64,000 bases of DNA. Origin: Corynebacterium sp. HMSC05H05. Its GTDB lineage: Bacteria; Actinomycetota; Actinomycetes; Mycobacteriales; Mycobacteriaceae. The stretch covers positions 20,719 through 84,718 of the forward strand of contig NZ_KV788382.1 in NCBI RefSeq assembly GCF_001807265.1, in the 5' to 3' direction. A program made the translations under genes and the position numbers. How positions within the stretch are numbered: position 1 is the first letter of the stretch; each line of letters starts with the position of its first letter. Shown piece after piece: positions 47,010-55,290 of the stretch. Below the pieces are notes generated by a model that worked only from the letters and a program-made list of their open reading frames with translations, was not told the origin of the DNA and ran no database searches.

Positions 47010-47690
47010 ATGCACCTTTCCAAAGACCTGCAACCCGTCCTCCTGCAGCTCGCGCAGGCAGACGCCGCGTCTTCCCAGCCGCGCGTGCGCCCCGAGGAGC
47101 AGGAGCTTAAAAAGCTTATCGACGAGCGCAGGCGCCTGACCGACGCCTCCGCCGCTGCCCAACTCGCAGTCGACGACATGGAGCTGGAAATCCTGCGCAT
47201 CCAGGAAGATGAGCGCAAGCTGAAGAAGCGCGAGCTGGACGACAAGCGCCAGCTGTCCGCCGAGACCGACCCGGAGCGGCGCAAGGACTTAGAGCACGAC
47301 CGCTACGCCGCGAAGTCCCGCATCGCGGACCTTTTGTCCGAGCTGAAGGAGGCGCACAACGAGATCGCCGCGCTGCGCAACAACCGCGACGTTCACGCCG
47401 CCCGCGTCGACGAGGCCAACCGCAAGGTCGAAGCCGCCCAGCGCACCGTGGACGCGCTGCCGGAGGAAGATGACGTGGACGTGGATGCACTTCGGGCGAA
47501 GCTGCCTGACGACGTGCTCCGCGCCTACGACGACATCGGTGCCGCCAAGTTCAACGGCCGCGCCTGTGGCGGTTGTTTTATCCAGTTGCCGCCGGCCGAG
47601 CGCGCCGAGGTGCTCGGCGAGCCGGAAGACGAACTGCCCACCTGCCCGAACTGCGGCACGCTGCTGGTGCGGGTTTCTCCGGCGGAGTAG
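47010..47690 (+). CDS. Coiled-coil zinc-ribbon protein (Rv2229c-like)
   Basis: A 226-residue protein. A long antiparallel coiled coil (about residues 30-155, heptad-rich with many Glu/Lys/Arg) is followed by a C4 zinc ribbon, CGGCFIQL (about 187-190) and CPNCGTLLVR (about 215-218). AAGGAG lies 5 nt before ATG, and it begins 9 nt after the NIF3 gene. The family (CT398-like) is widespread in actinobacteria, with proposed protein- or nucleic-acid-binding roles and no firm function. Confidence 0.9.
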   Translation: MHLSKDLQPVLLQLAQADAASSQPRVRPEEQELKKLIDERRRLTDASAAAQLAVDDMELEILRIQEDERKLKKRELDDKRQLSAETDPERRKDLEHDRYAAKSRIADLLSELKEAHNEIAALRNNRDVHAARVDEANRKVEAAQRTVDALPEEDDVDVDALRAKLPDDVLRAYDDIGAAKFNGRACGGCFIQLPPAERAEVLGEPEDELPTCPNCGTLLVRVSPAE

Positions 47691-47693
47691 CTG

Positions 47694-48836
47694 ATGCAGG
47701 TATCCATGTACTGCGACGGCGGCTCCCGGGGTAACCCGGGTGTTGCCGGATCCGGCTCCGTGGTCTACGACGCTTCCGGGGAGACCCTGGGCGAGATCGC
47801 CTACGTCGTGGGCAAAAAGTCCACCAACAACGTCGCCGAGTACTACGGCCTGGTGCGCGGCCTGGAGGCGTGCCGCGAGGTCGGGGCGACACACGTGGAC
47901 GTGTTCATGGACTCCAAGCTGGTTGTCGAGCAGATGACCGGCCGCTGGAAAATCAAACACCCCGACATGCAGAAGCTGGCCCGCGAAGCCCGCGACCTCG
48001 CGTCGTCGTTTGAAAAGGTCACCTACACCTGGGTACCGCGCGCCAAGAACAAGAAGGCCGACGAGCTGTCGAATGTGGCCATGGACGCCGCCGCCCGCGG
48101 CGACGCCCCCGGCATCGTCAAAGGCACCGGCGTGTGGGTGGGGGAGAAGGCCGGGGAACCGGAGGACGTCGACAAGCCCTCGCACCAGACCGCCAGCCCC
48201 GCGCACTGGGCCGGCTCCGACGCCCCGCGCACCCGGTTCATCCTGCTGCGGCACGGACAGACCCAGCACTCCGCCGAGCAGCGCTTCTCCGGCACGTCCG
48301 ATCCGGAGCTGACCGACACCGGCCGCGACCAGGCGCGCCGGGCCGCCGACGCGCTGCGCAAATTCGGGCACATCGACGCCCTCGTCGCCTCGCCGCAGGC
48401 CCGCGCGCAGGGCACCGCCCGCATCGTCGCTGGGGCGCTCGGGCTCGACGTGGTGGTGGACGAGGGCCTGCGCGAGCTCGACTTCGGCGACTTCGAGGGG
48501 CTCACCCGCGAGGAAGCCGTGGCGCGCGATGCAGAAGCGTTTGAGACGTGGCAGTCCTCGCCGAACAACGCGCCCCCGTCTGGCGAGTCCCTGACCGCGC
48601 TGCACCGGCGGGTGTCGCGGACGCGGGAGAAGCTGCAGGAACGCTACGAGGGGCAAACCGTGCTGGTGGTCACGCACATGACGCCGGTGAAGTCGTTTCT
48701 GCGCCAGGCCCTCGGCGCCGGGCCGGAGCTGTTCAAGCACGTGTTTTTGGACCTGGCCAGCATCAGCGTCGTGGACTACTACGGCGACTTCGGCGTGGTG
48801 CGCTGCGTCAACGACGTCGCACACCACCGCGGGTAG
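47694..48836 (+). CDS. Bifunctional RNase HI / histidine phosphatase
   Basis: A 380-residue fusion like Rv2228c. The N-terminal RNase HI domain (1-~135) has YCDGGSRGNPG (D8), NNVAEYYGL (Glu) and VFMDSKLVVEQM (Asp), and cleaves RNA in RNA-DNA hybrids. A ~35-residue linker leads to a histidine phosphatase domain: ILLRHGQT (RHG), SPQARAQGTA, LRELDFGDFEGL and VVTHMTPVKSF. The second domain resembles CobC alpha-ribazole phosphatase. ATG lies 4 nt after the zinc-ribbon stop, so NIF3, zinc ribbon and RNase H form an operon. Confidence 0.93.
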   Translation: MQVSMYCDGGSRGNPGVAGSGSVVYDASGETLGEIAYVVGKKSTNNVAEYYGLVRGLEACREVGATHVDVFMDSKLVVEQMTGRWKIKHPDMQKLAREARDLASSFEKVTYTWVPRAKNKKADELSNVAMDAAARGDAPGIVKGTGVWVGEKAGEPEDVDKPSHQTASPAHWAGSDAPRTRFILLRHGQTQHSAEQRFSGTSDPELTDTGRDQARRAADALRKFGHIDALVASPQARAQGTARIVAGALGLDVVVDEGLRELDFGDFEGLTREEAVARDAEAFETWQSSPNNAPPSGESLTALHRRVSRTREKLQERYEGQTVLVVTHMTPVKSFLRQALGAGPELFKHVFLDLASISVVDYYGDFGVVRCVNDVAHHRG

Positions 48837-48847
48837 GTTCCGGCGCT

Positions 48848-48970
48848 AGATGCTTACCCCAGGATGCTTACCGGGGGAGGATGCTTACTCCTAAACGCTT
48901 ACTTCTCGAGTGGCCACGAGAAATGCTCGGCAACGCTCTCGAGGGATAAGCATCCTTGGGTAAGCATCCT
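48848..48970. repeat. GATGCTTAC palindromic repeat element, copy B
   Basis: Three direct GATGCTTAC units (48848, 48862 and 48879 onward) are followed by CGCTTACTTCTCGAG. The right side carries CTCGAGGGATAAGCATCC and GGGTAAGCATCC in inverse orientation. Shares 29 exact bp, inverted, with copy A. It lies just upstream of the rnpB promoter. Confidence 0.75.
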
Positions 48971-49012
48971 CGACCGATGCCCGGCAGTTCCGTTCCAACC
49001 GGCGGAAAGCGT

Positions 49013-49018
49013 ATGCTG
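49013..49018 (+). promoter_or_regulatory. rnpB -10 box
   Basis: TATGCT ends 8 nt before the first base of the P1 helix of RNase P RNA; a TTCCAA hexamer about 17 nt upstream may be the -35. Confidence 0.55.
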
Positions 49019-49026
49019 TACCTCGC

Positions 49027-49421
49027 GAATGAGTCGGCCGGGCGGCCGCGGCGCCGCGAACCACCCCAACCTTGGGGCAGGCGCGGGTCGAGGAAAGTCC
49101 GGACTCCACAGGGCACGGTGGTTGCTAACAGCAACCCGGAGCGATCCGCGGGAAAGTGCAACAGAAAGTAGACCGCCTCGGCAACGAGGTCAGGGTGAAA
49201 GGGTGCGGTAAGAGCGCACCGGCATCTGCGGTGACGTAGGTGGCCAGGTAAACCCCACCGGGAGCAAGGCAAGAGCCCCCGCCGCAAGGCGGAGGTCGTC
49301 GGATGTAGGCTGCCCGCCCAGTCCGAAGGTAGCTGCTTGAGGCGCCCAGCGATGGGTGGTCCAGATGGATGGTCGCCGCCCCGCAAGGGGAACAGAATCC
49401 GGCTCATAGGCCGACTCATTC
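49027..49421 (+). ncRNA. rnpB: RNase P RNA (bacterial type A)
   Basis: Closing helix P1 is GAATGAGTCGGCC (49027-49039) paired with GGCCGACTCATTC (49409-49421). Conserved core segments are present in order: GAGGAAAGTCCGGACTCC near 49089, ACAGAAAGTAGACCGCC near 49160, GGGTGAAAGGGTGCGGTAAG, and ACAGAATCCGGCTCATAGG near 49392. Length about 395 nt fits actinobacterial type A. It is the catalytic RNA that matures tRNA 5' ends. CCCTTTTCG follows the 3' end. Confidence 0.95.
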
Positions 49422-49448
49422 GCCCTTTTCGTGGCACGATGGCTTCCT

Positions 49449-50834
49449 ATGAAGCTCTACGCCGCGCCCCTGAACTTCCGCTCGATTGCGCGCGAATTCG
49501 ACGTGCGCACAACATTTACGCAGGAGCTTCACACCGAAGCCGCCAAGCTTGAGGACCGCTTTTCGCAGTCGCGTATCGACGCCCGCTCCGTGCCCCTGGT
49601 CACCATCGATCCCGTCGGGTCAAAGGACCTGGACCAGGCAGTGCACATCGAGGCCCGCGACGGCGGCGGCTACGTGGTGCGCTACGCCATCGCGGATGTG
49701 GCGGCGTTCGTGGACCCGGACTCGGCGGTGGCGGCGGAGTCGCTGGAGCGCGGCCAGACCATCTACCTGCCCGACGAGCCGGCACGCCTGCATCCGGAGG
49801 AGCTGTCCGAGGGCTCTGCCTCGCTGCTTCCCGACGTAGACCGGCCAGCCGTGCTGTGGACGTTCGAACTGGACGAGCGCGGCGAGGTCGACTCCGCGCA
49901 CGTGGAGCGCGCGCTGGTGCGCTCCGTGGCGCGGCTGGACTACGAGGGCGTGCACGAAGACATGCAGGCAGGGCAGGTGCACCCGTCGATTGCGCTGTTG
50001 GAGGAGGTGGGGCGGCTGCGGCAGCAGTCCTCGCTGCGCAGGCACGCGATCAACCTGCGCCTGCCGTCGGTGCGCGTGGTCGGCGACGGCGACACCTTCG
50101 AGCTGGTCATCGAGCCGCGCCACCCGATCATGGACTACAACTCCGAAATCTCGCTGCTCACCGGCATGGTGGCGGGACGGATGATGGTCGACGCCGGGGT
50201 GGGGTTCCTGCGCACGTTGGGCCCGGCGGATGAGGGCGGCGAGGCGGAGTTCCGTCGAGAAGCACGCAACCTGGGCTACGAGGTCGCAGGTGACATCGGC
50301 GAGTTTTTGGCAGGTGTGGACGCCGACACCCCGCGCGGGATGGCGGTGATGCGCGAGGCGCAAAAACTGCTGCGCGGGTCCGGCTACGTGGACCTGTCCG
50401 AGAAGCAGGCCGAGGTGCACGCCGGTATCGGCGGGTACTACTCGCACGTCACCGCGCCTTTGCGGCGGCTGATCGACCGCTACGCCACCGAAGTCTGCCT
50501 CGCCATCTGCGCAGGTGAGGACGTGCCGGAGTGGGTGCAACGCGACGCCCCGCGGGTGATCAAGACCATGGGGCGGTCTTCCCAGCTCGCCAACACGGTG
50601 GAGAAGGCGTGCCTGCACTTAACGGAGGCGACGGTGCTCGAGCCGTGGGTGGGCCACAACTTCGACGGCGTGACGCTGAAGAGCGGGGAGGACGCGGCGC
50701 GCGTGTTCATCGTGGACCCGCCGGTGCTCGCGCCGTCCGCTGGCGCGCCCGAGGAAGGCGAGGAGACGAAGTTCTCCCTCGTGCGGGCGGACCCAGAGGC
50801 GCGCGAGGTCGGCTTCGCCTGGCCCGCGGACTAG
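49449..50834 (+). CDS. RNB-domain ribonuclease (RNase II/R family, short form)
   Basis: A 461-residue protein containing mainly the RNB catalytic domain. VTIDPVGSKDLDQAVHIE near residues 55-72 supplies the Asp cluster for metal binding, RGQTIYLPDEPARLHPEELS and GGYYSHVTAPLRRLIDRYATE are the other signatures. N-terminal cold-shock domains of full RNase R are absent, as in other corynebacterial homologues. ATG 49449 starts 28 nt after rnpB. Expected to be a 3'-5' exoribonuclease. Its position right behind rnpB suggests a conserved RNA-processing neighbourhood. Confidence 0.88.
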   Translation: MKLYAAPLNFRSIAREFDVRTTFTQELHTEAAKLEDRFSQSRIDARSVPLVTIDPVGSKDLDQAVHIEARDGGGYVVRYAIADVAAFVDPDSAVAAESLERGQTIYLPDEPARLHPEELSEGSASLLPDVDRPAVLWTFELDERGEVDSAHVERALVRSVARLDYEGVHEDMQAGQVHPSIALLEEVGRLRQQSSLRRHAINLRLPSVRVVGDGDTFELVIEPRHPIMDYNSEISLLTGMVAGRMMVDAGVGFLRTLGPADEGGEAEFRREARNLGYEVAGDIGEFLAGVDADTPRGMAVMREAQKLLRGSGYVDLSEKQAEVHAGIGGYYSHVTAPLRRLIDRYATEVCLAICAGEDVPEWVQRDAPRVIKTMGRSSQLANTVEKACLHLTEATVLEPWVGHNFDGVTLKSGEDAARVFIVDPPVLAPSAGAPEEGEETKFSLVRADPEAREVGFAWPAD

Positions 50835-50847
50835 GGGTGGTTGCGGC

Positions 50848-52008
50848 CTACCCCTCGAGGCGGGCGGGTTCGCCGGCGGTGACCTCCACCACCTCAAACT
50901 CGCGCGCCATCTCAGCCGCGAACGCGTCGGCCTCCTGCACCGGCACGAACGCGATCACGGCGTCGGAGGTGCCGATGGCGGCGGGACGGGCGGCGACAGC
51001 GCCGCGTTCGCGGGCCAGGGCGACCAGCGCGTCCGGGGAGGGCAGGTCGTGGGACTCAGAAGGCGAGTTGAGCAGGGTGAACAGTTCGTTGGCGCGGCGC
51101 GAGCGCAGGGCCTTCGCCGCGGCGAGGGAACGCAGCGTCTCCGATTCGCAGAACTGCACCCAGCGCCGCGCCGCCTCCGGCTCCGGCGCGGCCTCATCGC
51201 CGGCGGCGCGGCGTGCCTCGACCCATTGGACGGCGCGGCCGGGGGCGTCGGGAAGCTGGCGCAGCGAGGACACTCCGAAGTTGGAGCAGGCGGCGTCGAT
51301 GAACGCGCGGCGCTCCGCGATCGCCTCTCGGGACTGCGTAAACGGCGCGCCGAGCTCCTTCGACACGGAGAACACGCGAACGCCGTGGCGCGAGGGGTGC
51401 GGCGCCTGGGTCAGTGAGCCGTCGGCGTAGTCCACCACCGACACCCCGTCGGCCCCGCGCAGCGCCACCGAGTGCCGGGCGCGCAGCACCGGCTGCGACG
51501 AGTAGGTGGCCACGGCGTGCGAGCAGATCTCCGCGAGCCGGGCGCGGAACGGGGCGGTGTCCACGTCGTCGTGCGAACCTGCCAGCGCAAACGCGATCGC
51601 GGCGTCGGCGGCGTACAAAGCACCCAGGCCCGCGCCGACCGGCACGTCCGACTCCACGGTGATGTCCATGCCAGCGGTGTCGCGGGAGAGTACCTGGCGC
51701 TGCACCAGCGTGTGCACCAGCCCCCACCAACGGAGGGCGAGGCCGTCGGCGGGTTGGTCGTCGTAAGGCAATTGCGCCGAAAACTCCTGGCCGAGTGGGC
51801 CGTTCGCCGCAATTGAGATCACGCCGTCGGACCGCGGGTGCACCGCCGCGGCCGCGCGTAGCGACGCGGTGCCGGCCAGGGTCACGCCGCCGAAGTGGTC
51901 GACGTTTTCGCCGATGAGCACCCACGTGCCCGGCGCGGATGCGACACGCCCGGACGCGGCGCTCACGCGCTCCACAGGGGAGACGGATGGGGTTTCAAAC
52001 AATGCCAT
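50848..52008 (-). CDS. Galactokinase-like GHMP-family protein with degenerate ATP motif
   Basis: A 386-residue GHMP-kinase homologue. APGTWVLIGENVDHFGGVTLAG near residues 26-47 corresponds to the galactokinase signature GRVNLIGEHTDYNGG, with several changed positions. The phosphate-binding loop, normally PxGxGLSSSAA, reads VPVGAGLGALYAADAA here and lacks the serines. The third motif region is present but weak. It may be a divergent kinase, an inactive sugar-binding protein or a regulator. No other Leloir-pathway gene is near. ATG 52008 is preceded by AAGGAG. Confidence 0.65.
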   Translation of the reverse strand: MALFETPSVSPVERVSAASGRVASAPGTWVLIGENVDHFGGVTLAGTASLRAAAAVHPRSDGVISIAANGPLGQEFSAQLPYDDQPADGLALRWWGLVHTLVQRQVLSRDTAGMDITVESDVPVGAGLGALYAADAAIAFALAGSHDDVDTAPFRARLAEICSHAVATYSSQPVLRARHSVALRGADGVSVVDYADGSLTQAPHPSRHGVRVFSVSKELGAPFTQSREAIAERRAFIDAACSNFGVSSLRQLPDAPGRAVQWVEARRAAGDEAAPEPEAARRWVQFCESETLRSLAAAKALRSRRANELFTLLNSPSESHDLPSPDALVALARERGAVAARPAAIGTSDAVIAFVPVQEADAFAAEMAREFEVVEVTAGEPARLEG

Positions 52009-52092
52009 GTCACGCTCCTTTTAACCGCCACCACACTACCAACCGCCCCGGTACAGTCGGACGGGTAGACAAAACCCGAAAGGAACAAAACA

Positions 52093-52299
52093 ATGGCAGA
52101 CGAGCAGTTCTACTACAACCCGTCCACCGGCGAGGTCACCCAGGGCAAGGAGGCCGCCTGGGATAACCGCATGGGCCCCTACGCCACCCGCGAGGAGGCC
52201 GAGTCCGCGCTGCAGATCGCCGCGCAGCGCAACAAGCGCGCCGACAACCAGGACGAGGCGGACGACAACTGGGGCGAGGCCCCGTCCTGGGAGAAGTAG
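52093..52299 (+). CDS. Small conserved actinobacterial protein (SPOR-like annotation)
   Basis: A 68-residue hydrophilic protein: MADEQFYYNPSTGEVTQGKEAAWDNRMGPYATREEAESAL... The YYNPxTGEV...GPYATREEAExAL pattern is typical of a small actinobacterial family annotated as SPOR-domain or hypothetical. AAAGGAAC lies 8 nt before the ATG. The Asp/Trp-rich C-terminus (DDNWGEAPSWEK) is probably flexible. Convergent with the CYTH-CHAD gene, whose stop codon directly follows. Role unknown. Confidence 0.8.
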   Translation: MADEQFYYNPSTGEVTQGKEAAWDNRMGPYATREEAESALQIAAQRNKRADNQDEADDNWGEAPSWEK

Positions 52300-53874
52300 T
52301 TACGGCTTGATCTTCTTAAACGCCTTGCGCACCTCGCGCACGGCCTTGTCGTAACCGTTCAAGGCTTGCTCCCCGCGGTCGAGTTCGCGCTGGTAGAGCA
52401 TGCCGTAGGCGAAGGTGTCCTCGCCGCGTTCGCGGGCCTCCTCGGCAAGCCGCTGGATGCGGTCGCGCGAGGTCACGGCGTCCTGGAAGTCGCCCAGCTT
52501 GGACTGCAGCGCCTTGCACGCCTTGGCCAGCCGCCCCGCCTTCAAACCCGCGTCGGCCGCGGCGTTGGCGGAATACCGTAGCTTCTTCGCGGCCTTGCGC
52601 ACGTCGTGGACGTAGTCTTCGCGCTCGTGTAGCGGCAGGTCGGTGTCGTGGTAGTGCTCGTCGACCTTGTCGTGGCGCTTTTTCAGCTTCTTGTAGCCGC
52701 GCTTGAGGTGGTCGTAGAGGACTTCCTTGGACTCCGCCGGGGGTTCTTCAGAGGCCTCTTGCTTTGCGACGGGCGGCTCAGCCAACAACCCGTCAATCGC
52801 GTCCAGCAGAGCCATGAAGCGCTCCGAGTCGAGCATGGCCACGATCTCGGCGTGGGCTTCGTTGTAGTCGCGGCGCATGTCGCCGGCGATGTGCGCGCGG
52901 GCGGCGTCGTCAACCAGCCCGGACTCGTCCGAATCCAGCAGCTCCAGGAAACGCTCTTCCACCACCTCAGCGTCGCGGGCCACGCCCAGCACGCTGGCGG
53001 CGTGCTTGAGCTCGTCTTCAAGCGCGCCGAGCTCATCGCCCTCGAGGATGCCCTCGAACGTCTCCAGCAAGGAGCGCATCTCGCGGGTGGCGACGCGCAG
53101 CTGGTGCACAGAGTCGTACTCGTCGGCGCGCACGCGCGGCTCCCAGGCGACGATGGCGTCGCGCTGCTTGCGCAGGGAGTCCACCACGGCGGCGGCCGGG
53201 GAGTCCGCCTCCAGCTCCGCCTGCATGTGCGGCGGCAGGGGAGCGGTCTTGGCCGAATCGCCCAGCGCGGTGGCCAGCTTCGACGGCGAGGAGGACTTGC
53301 GCGCGCCCGCCGAGATCAAAAAGCTGGTGCCCTGGTTGATCAGCGTCTCGCCTTCTTCGGTGCCGGCGAGCGCCTCGGACAGCTCGAGCTCCCACTCGCG
53401 CCAGTTGGTGCGCTCCCCGCCGGGAAGCAGCGACCAGGCTGTGACGTGGTCGTCGCAAAACTCAGCGACCTCGCCGTCGGCACCGGAAAGCAAAATCTCC
53501 ACTCGGCGGTTGTCCACCTGCGCCACCGGCGCCAGCTCCTCCGTGCGCACGATCGAGCGCACCTGGGCGATAAGTTCCTCGGGCACGGCCGAAGGGTCGT
53601 CGAGAGGCATCCGCACCTCGTTGCGCCCGCCCTCCTTGGGCAGCTTGAGGTGCCAGCCGTCATCCGCACCGCCGGTACGGCGGCGCAGCGTGATCTTGGA
53701 ACGCGTCAGGCGCAGATCCTTGGTGTCGTAGTACACGGCGGAGAGGTTGTGCTCGCGCATGCTGGCGATTTCCTCCACGCCGGGCAGTTGCGTCAGGTCC
53801 GGCATGCCGGTGCCCTCGTCCACCGCGAGTTTGATTTCCACCTCGAGGAACTGCTCGGGTGCCTGTGCAGCCAT
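52300..53874 (-). CDS. CYTH and CHAD domain protein
   Basis: A 524-residue protein. The N-terminal CYTH (triphosphate tunnel metalloenzyme) domain at about 8-200 has the ExExK motif in FLEVEIKLAV, plus SAVYYDTKDLRLTRSKITLRRR and DGWHLKLP. The C-terminal CHAD domain (about 220-515) is helical with conserved His/basic residues: DSVHQLRVATREMRSLLETF and REDYVHDVRKAAKKLRYSA. Such proteins bind or hydrolyse (poly)phosphate. AAGGAGG precedes ATG 53874. The location beside glnA2-glnE is conserved in mycobacteria (Rv2226). Confidence 0.92.
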   Translation of the reverse strand: MAAQAPEQFLEVEIKLAVDEGTGMPDLTQLPGVEEIASMREHNLSAVYYDTKDLRLTRSKITLRRRTGGADDGWHLKLPKEGGRNEVRMPLDDPSAVPEELIAQVRSIVRTEELAPVAQVDNRRVEILLSGADGEVAEFCDDHVTAWSLLPGGERTNWREWELELSEALAGTEEGETLINQGTSFLISAGARKSSSPSKLATALGDSAKTAPLPPHMQAELEADSPAAAVVDSLRKQRDAIVAWEPRVRADEYDSVHQLRVATREMRSLLETFEGILEGDELGALEDELKHAASVLGVARDAEVVEERFLELLDSDESGLVDDAARAHIAGDMRRDYNEAHAEIVAMLDSERFMALLDAIDGLLAEPPVAKQEASEEPPAESKEVLYDHLKRGYKKLKKRHDKVDEHYHDTDLPLHEREDYVHDVRKAAKKLRYSANAAADAGLKAGRLAKACKALQSKLGDFQDAVTSRDRIQRLAEEARERGEDTFAYGMLYQRELDRGEQALNGYDKAVREVRKAFKKIKP

Positions 53875-53955
53875 GATCGTTGTCCTCCTTCAATGGTTTG
53901 TCACCCCAAGCTTAGCCTGCTTTTCGACGCCCAAAGGTCGCTACAGTTGTGGACC

Positions 53956-55290
53956 ATGAGCGCCCAAACCGACAACGTGCTGCGAATGGTGGAGCAGCAG
54001 GACATCGCCTTTATCCGCCTCTGGTTCACCGACATCTTCGGCTCCCTGAAAACCGTGATGATGTCGCCGGCGGAGCTGGAAAGCGCCTTCGAGGAGGGCG
54101 TGGGCTTCGACGGCTCCTCAATCGAGGGGTTTAGCCGCGTCTCCGAGTCCGACACACTGCTGCGCCCCGACCCGTCGACGTACCAGCCGCTGCCCTTCGA
54201 CGAGGAGGCGGGCCTGCAAACCGCGCGCATGTTCTGCGACATCACCATGCCCGACGGCGACCCGCTCTATGCTGACCCGCGCCAGGTGCTGCGCCGCCAG
54301 ATCACCAACGCCCGCGACATGGGCTTCGAGTTTCTGGCCAGCCCCGAAATCGAGTTCTACGTGGTCAAACCCGGCCAGGGCGATCAGCCGCCCACACCGG
54401 CGGACAAGGGCGGCTACTTCGACCAGGCCAAGCGCAACGAGGCACCGAAGCTGCGCCGCATGGCCGTCTCCGCCTTGGAGTACATGGGCATTGTCACCGA
54501 GTTCTCCCACCACGAGGGCTCGCCGGGCCAGCAGGAGATCGACCTGCGCCACACCGACGCGCTGACCATGGCCGACAATATTGTCACGTTCCGCTACATC
54601 GTGAAGACGGTCGCGGAGATGAACGGCGTGCACGCAACGTTCATGCCCAAGCCTTTCAAAGACCTCGAGGGCTCGGCGATGCACACCCACTTCTCTCTGT
54701 TCGAAGGCGACACCAACGCCTTCCACGACCCGGACGACGAAATCAGCTTGTCCAAAACCGGCCGCCAGTTCATCGCCGGCATCATCGAGCATGCGGGCGA
54801 GATCTCCGCGGTGACCAACCAGTGGGTCAACTCGTACAAACGCCTGCAGTTCGGCTCCGAGGCGCCCACCGCCGCCACCTGGGGTATTTCCAACCGCTCG
54901 GCCATGGTGCGCGTACCCACCTACCGCCTGCACAAGGCGGATTCGCGCCGGGCGGAGGTGCGCTCCCTGGATTCCGCCTGCAACCCCTACCTGGCGTTCG
55001 CCGCGGTGCTCGCCGCAGGCCTGAAGGGCATCGAGGAGGGCTACGAGCTGGACGAGCCCGCCCGCGACGACGTCTTTGCCCTGACCCGCCGCGAGCGCCG
55101 CGCGATGGGGTACCGCGACCTCCCCAACTCGCTGGACCAGGCGTTGCGCCAGATGGAGCGTTCCGAGTTCATGGCCGAGGTCTTGGGCGAGCAGGTCTTC
55201 GAGTTCTTCCTGCGCGCCAAGTGGGCCGAGTGGCACGACTACACCGCCCAGATCACGCCCTGGGAGATCGATACGGGGATCGACCTGTGA
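53956..55290 (+). CDS. glnA2: Glutamine synthetase, type I alpha-like
   Basis: A 444-residue glutamine synthetase (glutamate + NH3 + ATP to glutamine). GVGFDGSSIEGF, the ATP-binding KPFKDLEGSAMHTHFSLF and GSEAPTAATWGISNRSAMVRVP are intact. The adenylylation site region of the beta type (NLYDLP) reads GYRDLPNS, so it should not be regulated by adenylylation. ATG 53956 lies 8 nt after TACAGT, leaderless. The stop overlaps the start of glnE (GTGA). Together with glnE this matches Rv2222c-Rv2221c; the main glnA is not in this window. Confidence 0.93.
   Translation: MSAQTDNVLRMVEQQDIAFIRLWFTDIFGSLKTVMMSPAELESAFEEGVGFDGSSIEGFSRVSESDTLLRPDPSTYQPLPFDEEAGLQTARMFCDITMPDGDPLYADPRQVLRRQITNARDMGFEFLASPEIEFYVVKPGQGDQPPTPADKGGYFDQAKRNEAPKLRRMAVSALEYMGIVTEFSHHEGSPGQQEIDLRHTDALTMADNIVTFRYIVKTVAEMNGVHATFMPKPFKDLEGSAMHTHFSLFEGDTNAFHDPDDEISLSKTGRQFIAGIIEHAGEISAVTNQWVNSYKRLQFGSEAPTAATWGISNRSAMVRVPTYRLHKADSRRAEVRSLDSACNPYLAFAAVLAAGLKGIEEGYELDEPARDDVFALTRRERRAMGYRDLPNSLDQALRQMERSEFMAEVLGEQVFEFFLRAKWAEWHDYTAQITPWEIDTGIDL

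Noticed and set aside
52648..53955. 436-codon N-terminal extension of the glnA2 frame
   Set aside because: It is antisense to the CYTH-CHAD gene; glutamine synthetase begins at ATG 53956 behind its own -10 box.
54822..55286. Upstream extension of the glnE frame
   Set aside because: It lies inside glnA2 in another frame; GTG 55287 overlapping the glnA2 stop is the coupled start.
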